The notes under the pieces: generated by a model
Seen by the model: only the letters and a program-made list of their open reading frames with translations
What the model was told of the DNA's origin: nothing
The model's database searches: none
Assembly: GCA_017744915.1 (NCBI GenBank)
Contig: JAGIAH010000009.1
Coordinates: 434,001 to 498,000, forward strand
Reading direction: 5' to 3'
DNA length: 64,000 bases
From: Agrobacterium tumefaciens
Lineage (GTDB): Bacteria > Pseudomonadota > Alphaproteobacteria > Rhizobiales > Rhizobiaceae
Shown: positions 1 to 9,172 of the stretch, piece by piece
Position numbering within the stretch: the stretch's first letter is position 1
How the letters are laid out: every line of letters starts with the position of its first letter
Position numbers and translations under genes: made by a program

Positions 1-617
1 GCCTGTTCGTCAGCGCCACGCTGGTGCTGCTTCTCGTGCCCGGCCCAGCAGTCCTTTATATTTTCGCGCGCTCGGTCGAGCAGGGCCGCTCCGCCGGCCT
101 CGTTTCGATCCTTGGCATCCATACGGCGACGCTTGTTCATGTCGTCGCCGCCGCCGTTGGACTGTCGGCACTTCTCGCCTCGTCCGCGCTCGCCTTCAGC
201 GTGGTGAAATATGCCGGCGCGGCCTATCTGATCTGGCTTGGTCTCAAGAAGCTTTTTGGCCCGTCGGACATTCCCGATGTCGAGGGCGGTTTGCCGACGC
301 GCAGCCGCATGCGCATCTTTCGCGAGGGCTTCATCGTCAACCTCCTCAATCCGAAGACAGCGCTGTTCTTTCTGGCTTTCCTGCCGCAGTTCGTCGAGGT
401 TGACCGGGGCCATGTGGCGATGCAGATCGCTTTCCTCGGGATTCTCTACACGGTGATCGGCATTTTGACGGATGGAACCTATGCGCTTGTGGCCGGCACC
501 GCCGGCAGCTGGCTGAAGCGCAGCCCCGTTTATCTGAAAGCCGAACGCTGGGTCAGCGGTTTCGTCTATATCGGCCTTGGTGTGACGGCGGCTTTTGCCG
601 GAAACCAGAGGAAATAG
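1..617 (+). CDS. LysE/RhtB-family exporter, 5'-truncated by the window edge
   Basis: The reading frame is open from the first bases and ends at 617, so the true start lies just upstream; about 205 residues are visible. They begin with the family's N-terminal signature (LVLLLVPGPAVLYI, the VPGP motif). The central stretch LNPKTALFFLAFLPQF is typical of LysE/RhtB/RhtC amino-acid and metabolite efflux carriers. The remainder is hydrophobic and fits the family's six-helix inner-membrane topology at about 200-210 residues, so only around ten residues should be missing. The substrate cannot be read from sequence. The gene converges with the minus-strand gene ending at 771, and a perfect hairpin lies between them. 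It looks unrelated to the flagellar genes that follow. Confidence 0.85.
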   Translation, partial: LFVSATLVLLLVPGPAVLYIFARSVEQGRSAGLVSILGIHTATLVHVVAAAVGLSALLASSALAFSVVKYAGAAYLIWLGLKKLFGPSDIPDVEGGLPTRSRMRIFREGFIVNLLNPKTALFFLAFLPQFVEVDRGHVAMQIAFLGILYTVIGILTDGTYALVAGTAGSWLKRSPVYLKAERWVSGFVYIGLGVTAAFAGNQRK

Positions 618-666
618 CCCAGGCGAAGTAGCCGCAAGTAGCATCCCCGACGGCTGTCAATGCAAT

Positions 667-695
667 ATCGTCGCAAAGGGGCTCTTTGCGACGAT
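667..695. terminator. 12-bp perfect hairpin between convergent genes
   Basis: Arms ATCGTCGCAAAG (667-678) and CTTTGCGACGAT (684-695) are exact inverse complements around a 5-base loop. The site lies between the lysE-type stop (617) and the minus-strand stop (771). It has no strong T run, so its role as a bidirectional terminator is inferred from position and stability. Confidence 0.5.
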
Positions 696-770
696 CATCG
701 AGAGTTTTGCTGTGGGGTGTTTCTCGTCGCCGAGATGGGCCGCGCGGCCTTCCGCTCGAGGGCGGCCGGA

Positions 771-1334
771 CTATTTTTCAGGACGATAGGTTTTCCCGGA
801 GGATGTCTCGATCAGCCATTCGCCGTTGCGCTGCTCGATCTTTGTCAGCAAGGCATTGTCCGGCAGGGTCGAGCCGACCCTGACCATATACATGCCCGAA
901 CCGTCTTCGATCAGAGCACGGCCGTTGGAGACATGCAGCAGGCGGAAGGAGGTCTGGCCGGGGAAGGGCTGGTCCTCGATCCCGGCCGCCAGATCGTTCT
1001 GTTTTTCCTTGCCGCCTGCGCTGACGGTCGCCGTCGTCAGCATGTCGGGCAGCTCCGCCGGCGGCGGGGTGTCTTCCTTGTTGCGGTTGGTCATGGCCAT
1101 GGGCGAAACGCTGAAGACTTCGCGCGGCCCGGTATGGGGCAGATCACGGGTGCGGTCGCCGCCCGCCACCCTTATTCCGAATTTTTCTTCATTGAAGAAC
1201 ACGTACCAGGGGAAAAAGGCTGCGGCGGCCGCAAGCCCTATGCCTGTCCATGTCAGAATACGGTCCGGCGTGAAGAAAACAGGCTGTGGCTGCACGTCGT
1301 CGACGCCGCTATTGTCGTTCCGTTGCTTTTTCAC
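771..1334 (-). CDS. single-pass membrane protein of the flagellar cluster, unknown function
   Basis: A 187-residue protein with a short charged cytoplasmic N-terminus and one hydrophobic segment at about residues 26-47 (ILTWTGIGLAAAAAFFPWY). The rest is a hydrophilic, presumably periplasmic domain whose C-terminal part (residues 125-187) alternates short beta-like stretches (RALIEDGSGMYMVRVGSTL). I do not recognise a named family. It starts two bases after the fliI stop on the same strand, so it is almost certainly co-transcribed and translationally coupled with fliI as the last gene of the DUF1217-flgF-fliI unit. The location suggests a flagellar assembly or motility accessory role, but nothing in the sequence proves it. 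Confidence 0.75.
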   Translation of the reverse strand: MKKQRNDNSGVDDVQPQPVFFTPDRILTWTGIGLAAAAAFFPWYVFFNEEKFGIRVAGGDRTRDLPHTGPREVFSVSPMAMTNRNKEDTPPPAELPDMLTTATVSAGGKEKQNDLAAGIEDQPFPGQTSFRLLHVSNGRALIEDGSGMYMVRVGSTLPDNALLTKIEQRNGEWLIETSSGKTYRPEK

Positions 1335-1336
1335 GG

Positions 1337-2743
1337 TCAGCCTCTCATTCTCGGGTTTACCTGCGGCTGGTTGTTCTGTGCGCCGCCGCGCAGCGCGGTT
1401 GCGAGGTCCGCATAGGCGTCCTGTGCCGCCGGTTCGTCCGGAAGCTGTTTCAGCGTTTCGTAGATGATCGGAACCTGCTTCACCGCCATGTCGAGGTCGG
1501 GATCGGTGCCGGGCCGGTAGCCGCCGATGAGGCGCAGATCCCGTGTTTCCTCGAAGCGGTGCACCAGCGCCTTGAGGCGCGAGACCAGCTTTTCCTGATC
1601 CGGCGTCCAGGCCTTCTTGGCGAGACGCGAGATAGAGGCGAGCGGATTGATCGGCGGGTAGCGGCCTTCTTCGGCAAGGCTGCGATCCAGCACGATATGG
1701 CCGTCGAGAATACCACGGGTCGAATCGGCAATCGGATCGTTGTGATTGTCGCCATCCACGAGAATGGAGACGATGGCGGTGATGGTGCCGGTGCCTTCGG
1801 CGCCCGGTCCCGCCCGCTCCAGCAGGCGCGGCAGTTCGGTGAAGACCGAGGCCGGATAACCGCGGGCCACCGGCGGCTCACCCGAAGCGACCGCCACTTC
1901 ACGGATCGCATGGGCAAATCGCGTCACGCTGTCGATGATGAGGAGGACATTATCGCCCTGATCGCGGAAATGTTCGGCGATGGTGACGGCGGAAAGCGGC
2001 GCCATCTTGCGCAGCATCGGGCTCTCATCACTCGTCGCGACGACGGCGATGGACTTGCTCATATTCTCGCCCATCGTGTCTTCGATGAATTCGCGCACTT
2101 CGCGGCCGCGTTCGCCGACAAGCGCAATCACCACCTTGTCGAAGGCGTCGGCCTTGGCAAGCATCGACAGCAGCGTGGATTTGCCCACGCCGGAACCGGC
2201 GAAAATGCCGAGACGCTGGCCGAGGCAAAGCGGCGAGAAGATATCGATCGCCCGCACGCCGGTCTTGAAGGGCGTTTCCACCCGCTTGCGCGTCATCGAG
2301 GGCGGCGCATTGTTGGAAATAGAACGGCGCTCGGTGCCAGAGGCGAGCGGACCCTGGCCGTCGATCGGTTCGCCTAGCGCATTGATGGTGCGCCCGCACC
2401 AGCTATCGTCGGGCGCGACACGGAAGGCGCCCTTGCGGATGACGGTGTCGTGAATGCCGATCGGTTCGCCGGGTTCGATGGGGCAGACGTAACAGATATC
2501 CGGTTCCACGCGCACGACTTCGCCGAGATGAATGCCGGTCGCGCTGCGATGGGCGACGAATTCACCGAGCCGCACATGCCGCGACAGGCCGGACACGGTG
2601 TAGTGCCCAGCCGCAATGGTGCGGACGTGCCCGCCATGCGCCACCGAGAATTCCGGATCGGCATAATGTCCGGCAAGGCTGGCGAGCTGGGCGAGTTTCG
2701 GTGAAATGGCCTCAGCCGAGAGCGTGGGGTCCGGCATTGTCAT
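1337..2743 (-). CDS. fliI: flagellum-specific ATPase FliI
   Basis: A 468-residue F1-ATPase-like protein. The Walker A loop FAGSGVGKSTLLSML lies at about residue 180, and ERGREVREFIEDTMG and the Walker B strand NVLLIIDSVTRFAHAIREV follow. The stretch GYPASVFTELPRLLERAG is typical of the FliI/YscN family. FliI energises and helps load substrates at the flagellar type III export gate on the cytoplasmic membrane face. Length matches the family. It lies 11 bases downstream of flgF and two bases upstream of the next gene, inside a minus-strand operon that diverges from motA. A second Met two codons in (MTMPD) is an alternative start. Confidence 0.96.
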   Translation of the reverse strand: MTMPDPTLSAEAISPKLAQLASLAGHYADPEFSVAHGGHVRTIAAGHYTVSGLSRHVRLGEFVAHRSATGIHLGEVVRVEPDICYVCPIEPGEPIGIHDTVIRKGAFRVAPDDSWCGRTINALGEPIDGQGPLASGTERRSISNNAPPSMTRKRVETPFKTGVRAIDIFSPLCLGQRLGIFAGSGVGKSTLLSMLAKADAFDKVVIALVGERGREVREFIEDTMGENMSKSIAVVATSDESPMLRKMAPLSAVTIAEHFRDQGDNVLLIIDSVTRFAHAIREVAVASGEPPVARGYPASVFTELPRLLERAGPGAEGTGTITAIVSILVDGDNHNDPIADSTRGILDGHIVLDRSLAEEGRYPPINPLASISRLAKKAWTPDQEKLVSRLKALVHRFEETRDLRLIGGYRPGTDPDLDMAVKQVPIIYETLKQLPDEPAAQDAYADLATALRGGAQNNQPQVNPRMRG

Positions 2744-2754
2744 CGCTCAGTTCC

Positions 2755-3489
2755 TTAACGCGCGCCGCCAAGCGTCTTGATGCCTTCGCCGAAGGTCGAT
2801 TCGGTGTCGCGCATCAGCGAAGAAATGCTTTCGAAGGCACGGTTGACCTGAATGAGCTGCGTCATTTGGGAGATGCCGTTGACGTTCGACTGCTCGAGGT
2901 AACCCTGAACGACACCGACCTCGTGATTGTTGACCACCGGAACCGGCTGGGCCACGGGCTTCACGCCGCTATTGGGATGACGCAGGAAGCCCTGCGAAAA
3001 ATCCGCCTGGAAGATGCCAAGCGTGGCGACGATGTTTTCGTTCTGCCTGATGGCGCCGTCGAGGCCGACGGTGATCGGGCCGCCATTCGGATTGAGCTGG
3101 ATCGGGCCACCGCCGGCATCGAGGACGGGATAACCGCTGGACGAGATCAGCGCGCCGTCCGGACGCATGGTGAAACGGCCGTCGCGGGTCAAGATCTGGC
3201 CGTCGGGCGTATCCAGCGAGAACCAGGCATCGCCCTTGATGGCGAAATCGAAGGAATTGCCGGTCTGCTCGAAGGCGCCCTGGCGGGTGGAGAGATAGTC
3301 GTTGCCCTGCGAAACGAAAGCCACCTTGGCATTCATGTCATTGTGGTTCTTGGCGACCATTTCATCGAATTTCACTTCGGAGCCGCGGAAGCCGACCGTG
3401 TTCACATTCGCCATATTGTCGGAAATGGTGGTGAGACGGCGCTCCAGCGCGATCTGCGAAGACAGGGCGACGTATAGTCCGGATTGCAT
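2755..3489 (-). CDS. flgF: flagellar basal-body rod protein FlgF
   Basis: A 244-residue axial protein. The N-terminal rod signature is ALERRLTTISDNMANVNTVGFR (about residues 14-35), and the C-terminal signature is MTQLIQVNRAFESISSLM (about residues 205-225); these are the paired amphipathic helices of Flg_bb_rod family members. Middle motifs GDAWFSL and LTRDGRFTMRPDG are shared by FlgF/FlgG/FlgE. Length fits FlgF (around 240-250) rather than FlgG (around 262) or FlgE (over 400). FlgF is a proximal rod component in the periplasm. There is a one-base gap to the DUF1217 gene upstream and 11 bases to fliI downstream. Confidence 0.93.
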   Translation of the reverse strand: MQSGLYVALSSQIALERRLTTISDNMANVNTVGFRGSEVKFDEMVAKNHNDMNAKVAFVSQGNDYLSTRQGAFEQTGNSFDFAIKGDAWFSLDTPDGQILTRDGRFTMRPDGALISSSGYPVLDAGGGPIQLNPNGGPITVGLDGAIRQNENIVATLGIFQADFSQGFLRHPNSGVKPVAQPVPVVNNHEVGVVQGYLEQSNVNGISQMTQLIQVNRAFESISSLMRDTESTFGEGIKTLGGAR

Positions 3490-3490
3490 A

Positions 3491-4270
3491 TCATTTGCCT
3501 CCGAGTTTCAGGGAGTTGATGGAAATCAGCAGGTCCGGGGAAATGCCGTAGCCGCTGGAGGAGCCGAAAACGGCGAGAGGGTCATAGGTCGTCGAGGGGT
3601 TCTGCATTTCCCACATGATGGTGAAACGCTCGAGCAGCTTGCCGACCTTTTCAGGATCCTTCAGATCCTTGATATCGATGGTTTTTTCGATGAGCGCGGC
3701 CTGTTTTTCGACGTCTGCCGCGGCAAATTCGTCGGGCAGGTTGTAGGCCGTGCGGAACACCTGTGCGAGCGCATCGTCGGCCAGAAAATCGAGCCCGGAC
3801 TTGATCGTCGACGCCTTGCGCTCGAAATAAAGGGCGAGGCGGACGCCGTTATTGTCGTCGCCCGCTTCCTGCTCCAGCGTCTGGCGGGTGTATTTGGTAA
3901 TGATGCCCGATTGGGCCGCGTCGACCGAAGTCGCCGCCGCACCCAGATCCGCGAAATTCAGCGATTTGGCGAAATCCGCATAACGGCTGTCGGAGAGCTT
4001 GTTGGCGAAGGCGTCCTTGTTGGTCGTGCCTTCCGTCAGCACCTTGCGGATGAAGGCTTTGGCATAGGCCATGTCCTCGAGCCCATGGGCTTTCAGCGCG
4101 TAATTATAAAGGCGCGTATCGGCCATGAAGTCGTCGATGGATTTCACCTCGCCGATCTTCGCGCGGTAATATTCGGTTTCGCGCGCCACGTCGGGCTGCT
4201 GCGACACCCGCTCGAGCGACTTGCCGATATCCTGACTGATCAGTCTGTAGCTGGTATAGGTGGAAGTCAC
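3491..4270 (-). CDS. DUF1217-type flagellar-cluster protein
   Basis: About 259 residues from the GTG at 4270 (VTSTYTSYRLI). The frame stays open further upstream to 4456, but the N-terminal extension is Cys/Arg-rich, lacks a good ribosome site and would fill the whole divergent promoter region with motA, so I prefer the GTG. The protein is helical and charged, with DVARETEYYRAKIGEVKSIDDFMAD near the start and a conserved-looking C-terminus (SGYGISPDLLISINSLKLGG). It resembles the DUF1217 proteins encoded in rhizobial flagellar clusters; the biochemical role is unknown to me. It is the first gene of the minus-strand unit continuing into flgF and fliI. Confidence 0.75.
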   Translation of the reverse strand: MTSTYTSYRLISQDIGKSLERVSQQPDVARETEYYRAKIGEVKSIDDFMADTRLYNYALKAHGLEDMAYAKAFIRKVLTEGTTNKDAFANKLSDSRYADFAKSLNFADLGAAATSVDAAQSGIITKYTRQTLEQEAGDDNNGVRLALYFERKASTIKSGLDFLADDALAQVFRTAYNLPDEFAAADVEKQAALIEKTIDIKDLKDPEKVGKLLERFTIMWEMQNPSTTYDPLAVFGSSSGYGISPDLLISINSLKLGGK

Positions 4271-4455
4271 TGAACCGCCGCTCTCGTTTGATCCCGATCT
4301 CAAGGCGCACGTCCGCCTTTGCCGGCATAGTGACGCGGCTTGCTTGTGCGAAACTGGTTGCTGGAAGCGCTTGAAAGGGGTCTCGCGGACAGGTTCACGC
4401 AAGCCACATTTTCTAGACATGGCGGCATGGAACACTGTTCGAGCGTGGTCGATCA

Positions 4456-5328
4456 ATGAATATTGTAATTGGACTTATAATCACCTTCGGCTGCATCATC
4501 GGCGGCTATATGGCGATGGGCGGTCATCTGGACGTGCTGATTCAGCCGTTCGAATTGATGATCATCGGCGGCGCCGGTCTCGGCGGCTTCATCATGGCGA
4601 ACCCGATGAAGGTCGTGAAGGATTCGGGCAAGGCGCTCGGCGAGGCCTTCAAGCATTCGGTTCCGAAGGAACGCAACTATCTCGACGTGCTCGGCGTGCT
4701 TTATTCGCTGATGCGCGACCTGCGCACGAAGTCGCGCAACGAGATCGAGGCCCACATCGACAATCCGGAAGAATCCTCGATCTTCCAGAGCGCACCCTCG
4801 GTCCTGAAGAACAAGGAACTGACCTCGTTCATCTGCGATTATGTCCGCCTCATCATCATCGGCAATGCCCGCAGCCACGAAATCGAGGCGCTGATGGATG
4901 AGGAAATCGAGACCATCCTTCATGACAAGCTGAAGCCTTACCATGCGATCACCACCATGGGCGATTCCTTCCCTGCCATCGGTATCGTTGCGGCGGTTCT
5001 CGGCGTCATCAAGGCCATGGGCAAGATCAACGAATCGCCGGAAGTGCTGGGCGGCCTGATCGGCGCCGCACTCGTCGGCACCATGCTCGGCATCATCCTG
5101 TCCTATTCGATCTGCAACCCGCTCGCGTCGCAGGTCAAGATCGTCCGCACCAAGCAGCACCGCCTCTACATCATCGTCAAGCAGACGCTGATCGCCTACA
5201 TGAACGGCTCGGTGCCGCAGGTCGCGCTTGAATATGGCCGCAAGACCATCTCCAACTACGAACGTCCGTCCATCGACGCCGTCGAGCAGGAAATGATGAA
5301 TCCCGGCGGCGAAAACAAGGCGGCATGA
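4456..5328 (+). CDS. motA: flagellar motor stator protein MotA
   Basis: A 290-residue inner-membrane protein with the MotA start ([20 protein letters not shown]), a second helix ([19 protein letters not shown]), a long cytoplasmic loop and two C-terminal helices around residues 170-215 ([36 protein letters not shown]). With MotB it forms the proton channel that drives rotation. It is the first gene of a plus-strand run motA-fliM-fliN-fliG and overlaps fliM by four bases (ATGA). The 185 bases upstream (4271-4455) are the shared divergent promoter region with the flgF/fliI unit; I could not assign -35/-10 boxes there with confidence. Confidence 0.97.
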   Translation: MNIVIGLIITFGCIIGGYMAMGGHLDVLIQPFELMIIGGAGLGGFIMANPMKVVKDSGKALGEAFKHSVPKERNYLDVLGVLYSLMRDLRTKSRNEIEAHIDNPEESSIFQSAPSVLKNKELTSFICDYVRLIIIGNARSHEIEALMDEEIETILHDKLKPYHAITTMGDSFPAIGIVAAVLGVIKAMGKINESPEVLGGLIGAALVGTMLGIILSYSICNPLASQVKIVRTKQHRLYIIVKQTLIAYMNGSVPQVALEYGRKTISNYERPSIDAVEQEMMNPGGENKAA

Positions 5329-6284
5329 CCATGGTAAAAGCTGCAGCGCAAAAAGCCCCCGCCATCGATACCGCCCTGCTGGCAAAGCTCACGGGAGGGC
5401 TTTCCGACCGCAGGACGATCGCCAGGATCGGTGCCGATATCGGTCATCTCTACAGCGAATTCCTGCCGGATATTTTCCACAGCGAAACCGGCATCGCGAT
5501 CGACGTCGAATATGTCGGCTCCGAATCGGGGCTGATGACCGATCTCATCGCCAATGCCGGGCAGAATGTCTCGGTTGCCGATTGTTCGCTGCGCAACTGG
5601 TGCCCCAATTTCATGATGACGGTCGGCAACGGCTTCGTCATCGCGCTCATGGAGCGCATGCTGGGCGCATCGCCGGATACCATCGGCGAGCCGGATGAGC
5701 GCAGCCTCTCCCATATCGAGCTCGATCTCGCGGCCATGGTTCTCGGCCGCATCGCGGGTGTGCTGCGCTCGGGCGTCAACGCGCCGGGCGGCTTCGAGGC
5801 GACGATAGAACCGCCATTCAATGCCAATGGAAAAAGCGCCTTCGACGAGATGATCGCCGGCCTTTACGGCGTGACCATCCGCATGAAGATCGATATCGGC
5901 AAGGTCTCCTCGGAATTTTCGCTCATCGTGCCGCAGCGGCCTCTGCTCAAGACCTCCATCGTCGCCCCCAAGGCTTCAGCCCAGGCGCTGAAGAAGCAGG
6001 AGGAATGGATGGATATGATCTCGCAGCAGGTGAAGAGATCGCAGGTCACGCTTGAGGCGCGTATCAAGCTCGAAACGCTGACGTTGCGGACGATTTCCAA
6101 ACTGGTGGCCGGCGATGTCATTCCGTTCCAGGATCTGAAGCAGGACGATATCGGCGTTGAGGTCAGCGCCAACGGCTCCAAGCTCTATAATTGCGAATTC
6201 GGCAAGTCCGGCGACCGCTACATGGTTCGGGTGAAGAACAATGTCAGCACCGACGACGAGATTTTACGACATTTGATGGGTTAA
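5325..6284 (+). CDS. fliM: flagellar motor switch protein FliM
   Basis: A 319-residue protein in the switch position between motA and fliN. The middle domain carries the CheC-like fold ([17 protein letters not shown], about residue 130), and the C-terminal SpoA-type domain runs from about residue 225 ([28 protein letters not shown]). FliM forms the C-ring wall with FliG and FliN and binds CheY-P. It is divergent from enteric FliM, as is usual in rhizobia; I do not see the classic N-terminal CheY-binding peptide. The start overlaps the motA stop (ATGA); a second Met two codons in is an alternative. A 7-bp inverted repeat (6288-6294/6310-6316) follows the stop. Confidence 0.9.
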   Translation: MTMVKAAAQKAPAIDTALLAKLTGGLSDRRTIARIGADIGHLYSEFLPDIFHSETGIAIDVEYVGSESGLMTDLIANAGQNVSVADCSLRNWCPNFMMTVGNGFVIALMERMLGASPDTIGEPDERSLSHIELDLAAMVLGRIAGVLRSGVNAPGGFEATIEPPFNANGKSAFDEMIAGLYGVTIRMKIDIGKVSSEFSLIVPQRPLLKTSIVAPKASAQALKKQEEWMDMISQQVKRSQVTLEARIKLETLTLRTISKLVAGDVIPFQDLKQDDIGVEVSANGSKLYNCEFGKSGDRYMVRVKNNVSTDDEILRHLMG

Positions 6285-6348
6285 AATCCTGCCCGCCTTT
6301 TGAGGGGCTGGGCAGGCTGACGCAAGTTTCAAAGGGAATAATCAGCGC

Positions 6349-6888
6349 ATGGCTACGAAGAAAACACCTGTGACCGATGATGTGGCGTTGCCGTCGTTCG
6401 AAGACGGCGCCGACCTCGACCAGGCTATCGGCGATCTGCGTGGCGTCCTCAAGACGGATGCGGAAGGTTCGCTGTCCGATTTTGGCGACTTCGGCGATTT
6501 CGGAAGCACGGACGAGGTTTCGACAGACAACGACCTTTCCGCCTTCGGTGGCGGAGCGGCCGATTTTGCGATGGACGATTTTGCCGCCGCCCCGCAGGTT
6601 GCGGGCGTGAAGGCGCCGCTTGGCAGCGGTCTGTCGGAGAATATGGAAATGATCATGGACATCCCGATCGATGTCCAGATCGTTCTTGGCACCAGCCGCA
6701 TGCTGGTTTCGGGGCTGATGAGCCTCGAAGAAGGCGCGACGATCGCGCTCGACCGCAAGATCGGCGAGCCGGTGGAGATCATGGTGAATGGCCGCCGTAT
6801 TGCGCGCGGTGAAATAACGGTTCTGGAAGACGACGATACGCGCTTCGGCGTAAAATTGATTGAAGTACTGAGTACGCGAAAAGCCTGA
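6349..6888 (+). CDS. fliN: flagellar motor switch protein FliN
   Basis: A 179-residue protein. The first 100 residues are low-complexity and Asp/Gly/Phe-rich (for example [11 protein letters not shown]), an extension absent from short enteric FliN. The C-terminal 80 residues form the SpoA domain: [20 protein letters not shown], then [23 protein letters not shown] and [11 protein letters not shown]. FliN sits at the base of the C-ring and helps dock the FliH-FliI complex. A spaced GGGAATAATC precedes the ATG. It lies 64 bases after fliM and 27 bases before fliG in the same operon. Confidence 0.94.
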   Translation: MATKKTPVTDDVALPSFEDGADLDQAIGDLRGVLKTDAEGSLSDFGDFGDFGSTDEVSTDNDLSAFGGGAADFAMDDFAAAPQVAGVKAPLGSGLSENMEMIMDIPIDVQIVLGTSRMLVSGLMSLEEGATIALDRKIGEPVEIMVNGRRIARGEITVLEDDDTRFGVKLIEVLSTRKA

Positions 6889-6915
6889 TCCCTGTGGGGA
6901 CGGAGAGGAAAGACC

Positions 6916-7959
6916 ATGATGGACTTCGAGGATTTCGGTAACCCCCTTGCGGGCAAGCCGTTGTCTCAGGCCGACAAGGCGGCCGCGGTACTTCTTGCCA
7001 TGGGCAAGGGCGTTGCCGGCAAGCTGCTGAAGTTTTTCACGCAGCACGAATTGCAGATGATCATTTCCTCGGCTCAGACGCTGCGCGTCATTCCTCCGGA
7101 TGAACTTGCGCAGATCGTGGCGGAATTCGAAGACCTGTTCACCGAAGGAACGGGTCTGATGGACAATGCCAAGGCAATCGAGAGCATTCTCGAAGAAGGG
7201 TTGACGCCTGAAGAAGTGGATAGCCTTCTCGGTCGCCGCGCGGCCTTCCAGGCCTATGAAGCGTCGATCTGGGACCGTCTGCAGGAAGCAGAGCCGGAAT
7301 TCGTCGGCAAGTTCCTGCTGCGCGAGCATCCGCAGACCATCGCCTATATTCTCTCCATGCTGCCTTCCTCCTTCGGCGCCAAGGTTCTCCTGACCATTCC
7401 GGAAGAACAGCGCGCCGATATCATGAACCGCACGGTGAACATGAAGGAAGTCAGCCCGACTGCCGCGCAGATCATCGAGAAGCGCGTGGTCAATCTCATC
7501 AACGAGATCGAGGCCGAGCGCAATGCCGGCGGTTCCACAAAGGTTGCCGATCTGATGAACGAACTGGACAAGCCGCAGGTCGACACGTTGCTGAGCTCGC
7601 TGGAAACGCTCAGCAAGGAAGCCGCCAACAAGGTCAAGCCGAAGATCTTCCTCTTCGACGACCTCATGTTCATGCCGCAGCGCAGCCGCGTCCTGCTGCT
7701 CAACGATGTTTCGGCGGATGTTCTGACCATGGCGCTGCGTGGAGCCACGGTGGAAATCAAGGAATGTGTGCTCTCCAGCATCAGCCCGCGCCAGCGTCGC
7801 ATGATCGAATCGGACCTTGCGGTGCCGCAGGCCTCGCTCAACACCCGCGAAGTGGCAATTGCCCGTCGCGCGGTGGCGCAGGAGGCGATCCGGCTCGCCA
7901 ATTCCGGCCAGATCCAGCTGAAGGACGCCGCGGCGGACGAACAGTCGGCCGCCGCTTAA
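6916..7959 (+). CDS. fliG: flagellar motor switch protein FliG
   Basis: A 347-residue rotor protein with all three FliG modules. The N-terminal domain is near KAAAVLLAMGKGVAGKLLKFF, the middle domain is near FLLREHPQTIAYILSMLPS (residues about 135-155), and the C-terminal torque domain holds a charged helix (VEIKECVLSSISPRQRRMIESDL, about residues 278-300). FliG couples the C-ring to the MS-ring and contacts MotA. GAGAGGAAAGACC precedes the ATG. Two hairpins, one terminator-like, follow before flhB, so the motA-fliM-fliN-fliG transcript may end or be attenuated here. Confidence 0.96.
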   Translation: MMDFEDFGNPLAGKPLSQADKAAAVLLAMGKGVAGKLLKFFTQHELQMIISSAQTLRVIPPDELAQIVAEFEDLFTEGTGLMDNAKAIESILEEGLTPEEVDSLLGRRAAFQAYEASIWDRLQEAEPEFVGKFLLREHPQTIAYILSMLPSSFGAKVLLTIPEEQRADIMNRTVNMKEVSPTAAQIIEKRVVNLINEIEAERNAGGSTKVADLMNELDKPQVDTLLSSLETLSKEAANKVKPKIFLFDDLMFMPQRSRVLLLNDVSADVLTMALRGATVEIKECVLSSISPRQRRMIESDLAVPQASLNTREVAIARRAVAQEAIRLANSGQIQLKDAAADEQSAAA

Positions 7960-7994
7960 GCGGAAGCCGGTTGATAACCCGCCCCCAAGGCGGA

Positions 7995-8016
7995 GCCGGC
8001 CATTGCGATGGCCGGC
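7995..8016 (+). other. perfect 9-bp hairpin 3' of fliG
   Basis: GCCGGCCAT (7995-8003) and ATGGCCGGC (8008-8016) pair exactly around a TGCG tetraloop. It lies between the fliG stop and the stronger terminator at 8041-8068. It could protect the fliG transcript 3' end; the role is inferred. Confidence 0.5.
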
Positions 8017-8040
8017 CACGGACGCTAGTTTCGGGATGAC

Positions 8041-8068
8041 GGCCTGCCGGGATCGGCGGGCCTTTTTT
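8041..8068 (+). terminator. intrinsic terminator between fliG and flhB
   Basis: GGCCTGCC (8041-8048) pairs with GGCGGGCC (8055-8062) with one G-T wobble around a six-base loop, followed at once by TTTTTT. It ends 17 bases before the flhB start, so flhB would need readthrough or a promoter inside this short region. Confidence 0.7.
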
Positions 8069-8084
8069 ATTTCGGGAACGTGCC

Positions 8085-9167
8085 TTGGCAGACGATCAGG
8101 ACAAGGACAGTAAAACAGAAGCCCCGACGGAGAAAAAACTCCGTGATGCGGCGGAAAAGGGCAATCTTCCCTTTTCCCGTGAAGTGCCGATCTTTGCCTC
8201 CTCGCTTGCCTTTTATTGTTACCTGGTCTTCTTTCTGCCCGATGGCGCCGGTCGCATCGGCGAAACGCTGAAGGATCTGTTCGGCCAACCCGAACAATGG
8301 GACCTCAGCACCCGACCGGATGCCCTGTCGCTGCTTTATTTTCTCGGCACCTCCATGGCCTATCTGCTCATGCCGGCCATGATCATGTTCATCGTTTTCG
8401 GGCTTGCGTCGTCGTTTCTCCAGAACCTGCCGTCGCCGGTGCTGGAGCGGGTGCGCCCGCAATGGTCGCGCGTCTCTCCGGCAAAGGGTTTCACGCGCAT
8501 CTACAGCAAACAGGGTTTCGTGGAATTCGGAAAATCCCTGTTCAAGATCATGATCGTCTCGGTCATCATGTTTTTTGCCCTGCGAGGCGAATTTTACAGC
8601 CTCATCGATCTGATGTTCTCCGATCCGCAGGTCATTTTCGTCAAGGTCGTCGAAATCGTCAAAAAAATGATGGTGGTGATTCTGCTGTCGACCGCCCTGC
8701 TTGCCGCCGTCGACCTTTTGTGGACGCGCCATCACTGGTTCAGCCAGCTGAAAATGACGAAGCATGAGGTGAAGGAAGAATACAAGCAGTCCCAGGGTGA
8801 CCCGGTGGTCAAATCCCGCCAGCGTTCGATCGCCCGTGATCGCGCCCGCCGCCGCATGATCAACAACGTGCCGCGTGCGACGCTGGTCATCGCCAACCCG
8901 ACACACTTTGCGGTAGCGCTGCGTTATGTGCGTGAGGAGGGTGACGCGCCGGTCGTCGTCGCCAAGGGCCAGGACCTTATCGCATTGAAAATCCGCGAGA
9001 TTGCGGAAGAGAACAATATCCCCGTTTTTGAGGACCCGCCGCTTGCACGCTCCATGTTTGCGCAAGTCTCGGTAGATAGTGTGATTCCACCAGTCTTTTA
9101 CAAGGCTGTGGCTGAGCTCGTTCACCGGGTTTACGCCATGAAGTCATCGAAAATACGGGTTCAATAA
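8085..9167 (+). CDS. flhB: flagellar export switch protein FlhB (TTG start)
   Basis: A 360-residue membrane protein. The start is the TTG at 8085, giving the family N-terminus ([21 protein letters not shown]); no in-frame ATG or GTG fits. Four hydrophobic helices occupy about residues 30-210, followed by the cytoplasmic domain with the autocleavage site Asn-Pro-Thr-His ([14 protein letters not shown]) at about residues 270-273. FlhB sits in the export gate and switches substrate specificity with FliK from rod/hook to filament proteins. TTG plus an intrinsic terminator immediately upstream suggests deliberately low expression. It ends five bases before the next gene. Confidence 0.96.
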   Translation: MADDQDKDSKTEAPTEKKLRDAAEKGNLPFSREVPIFASSLAFYCYLVFFLPDGAGRIGETLKDLFGQPEQWDLSTRPDALSLLYFLGTSMAYLLMPAMIMFIVFGLASSFLQNLPSPVLERVRPQWSRVSPAKGFTRIYSKQGFVEFGKSLFKIMIVSVIMFFALRGEFYSLIDLMFSDPQVIFVKVVEIVKKMMVVILLSTALLAAVDLLWTRHHWFSQLKMTKHEVKEEYKQSQGDPVVKSRQRSIARDRARRRMINNVPRATLVIANPTHFAVALRYVREEGDAPVVVAKGQDLIALKIREIAEENNIPVFEDPPLARSMFAQVSVDSVIPPVFYKAVAELVHRVYAMKSSKIRVQ

Positions 9168-9172
9168 AACCA

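Noticed and set aside
4271..4456. An N-terminal extension of the DUF1217 gene into the divergent promoter
   Set aside because: It would leave no promoter space before motA, is Cys/Arg-rich and lacks a ribosome site; the GTG at 4270 is preferred.
6244..8019. A 591-codon open frame on the minus strand across fliN-fliG
   Set aside because: It is antisense to fliN and fliG, which have clear families. The Arg/His-rich translation is typical of a reverse-strand shadow in GC-rich DNA.
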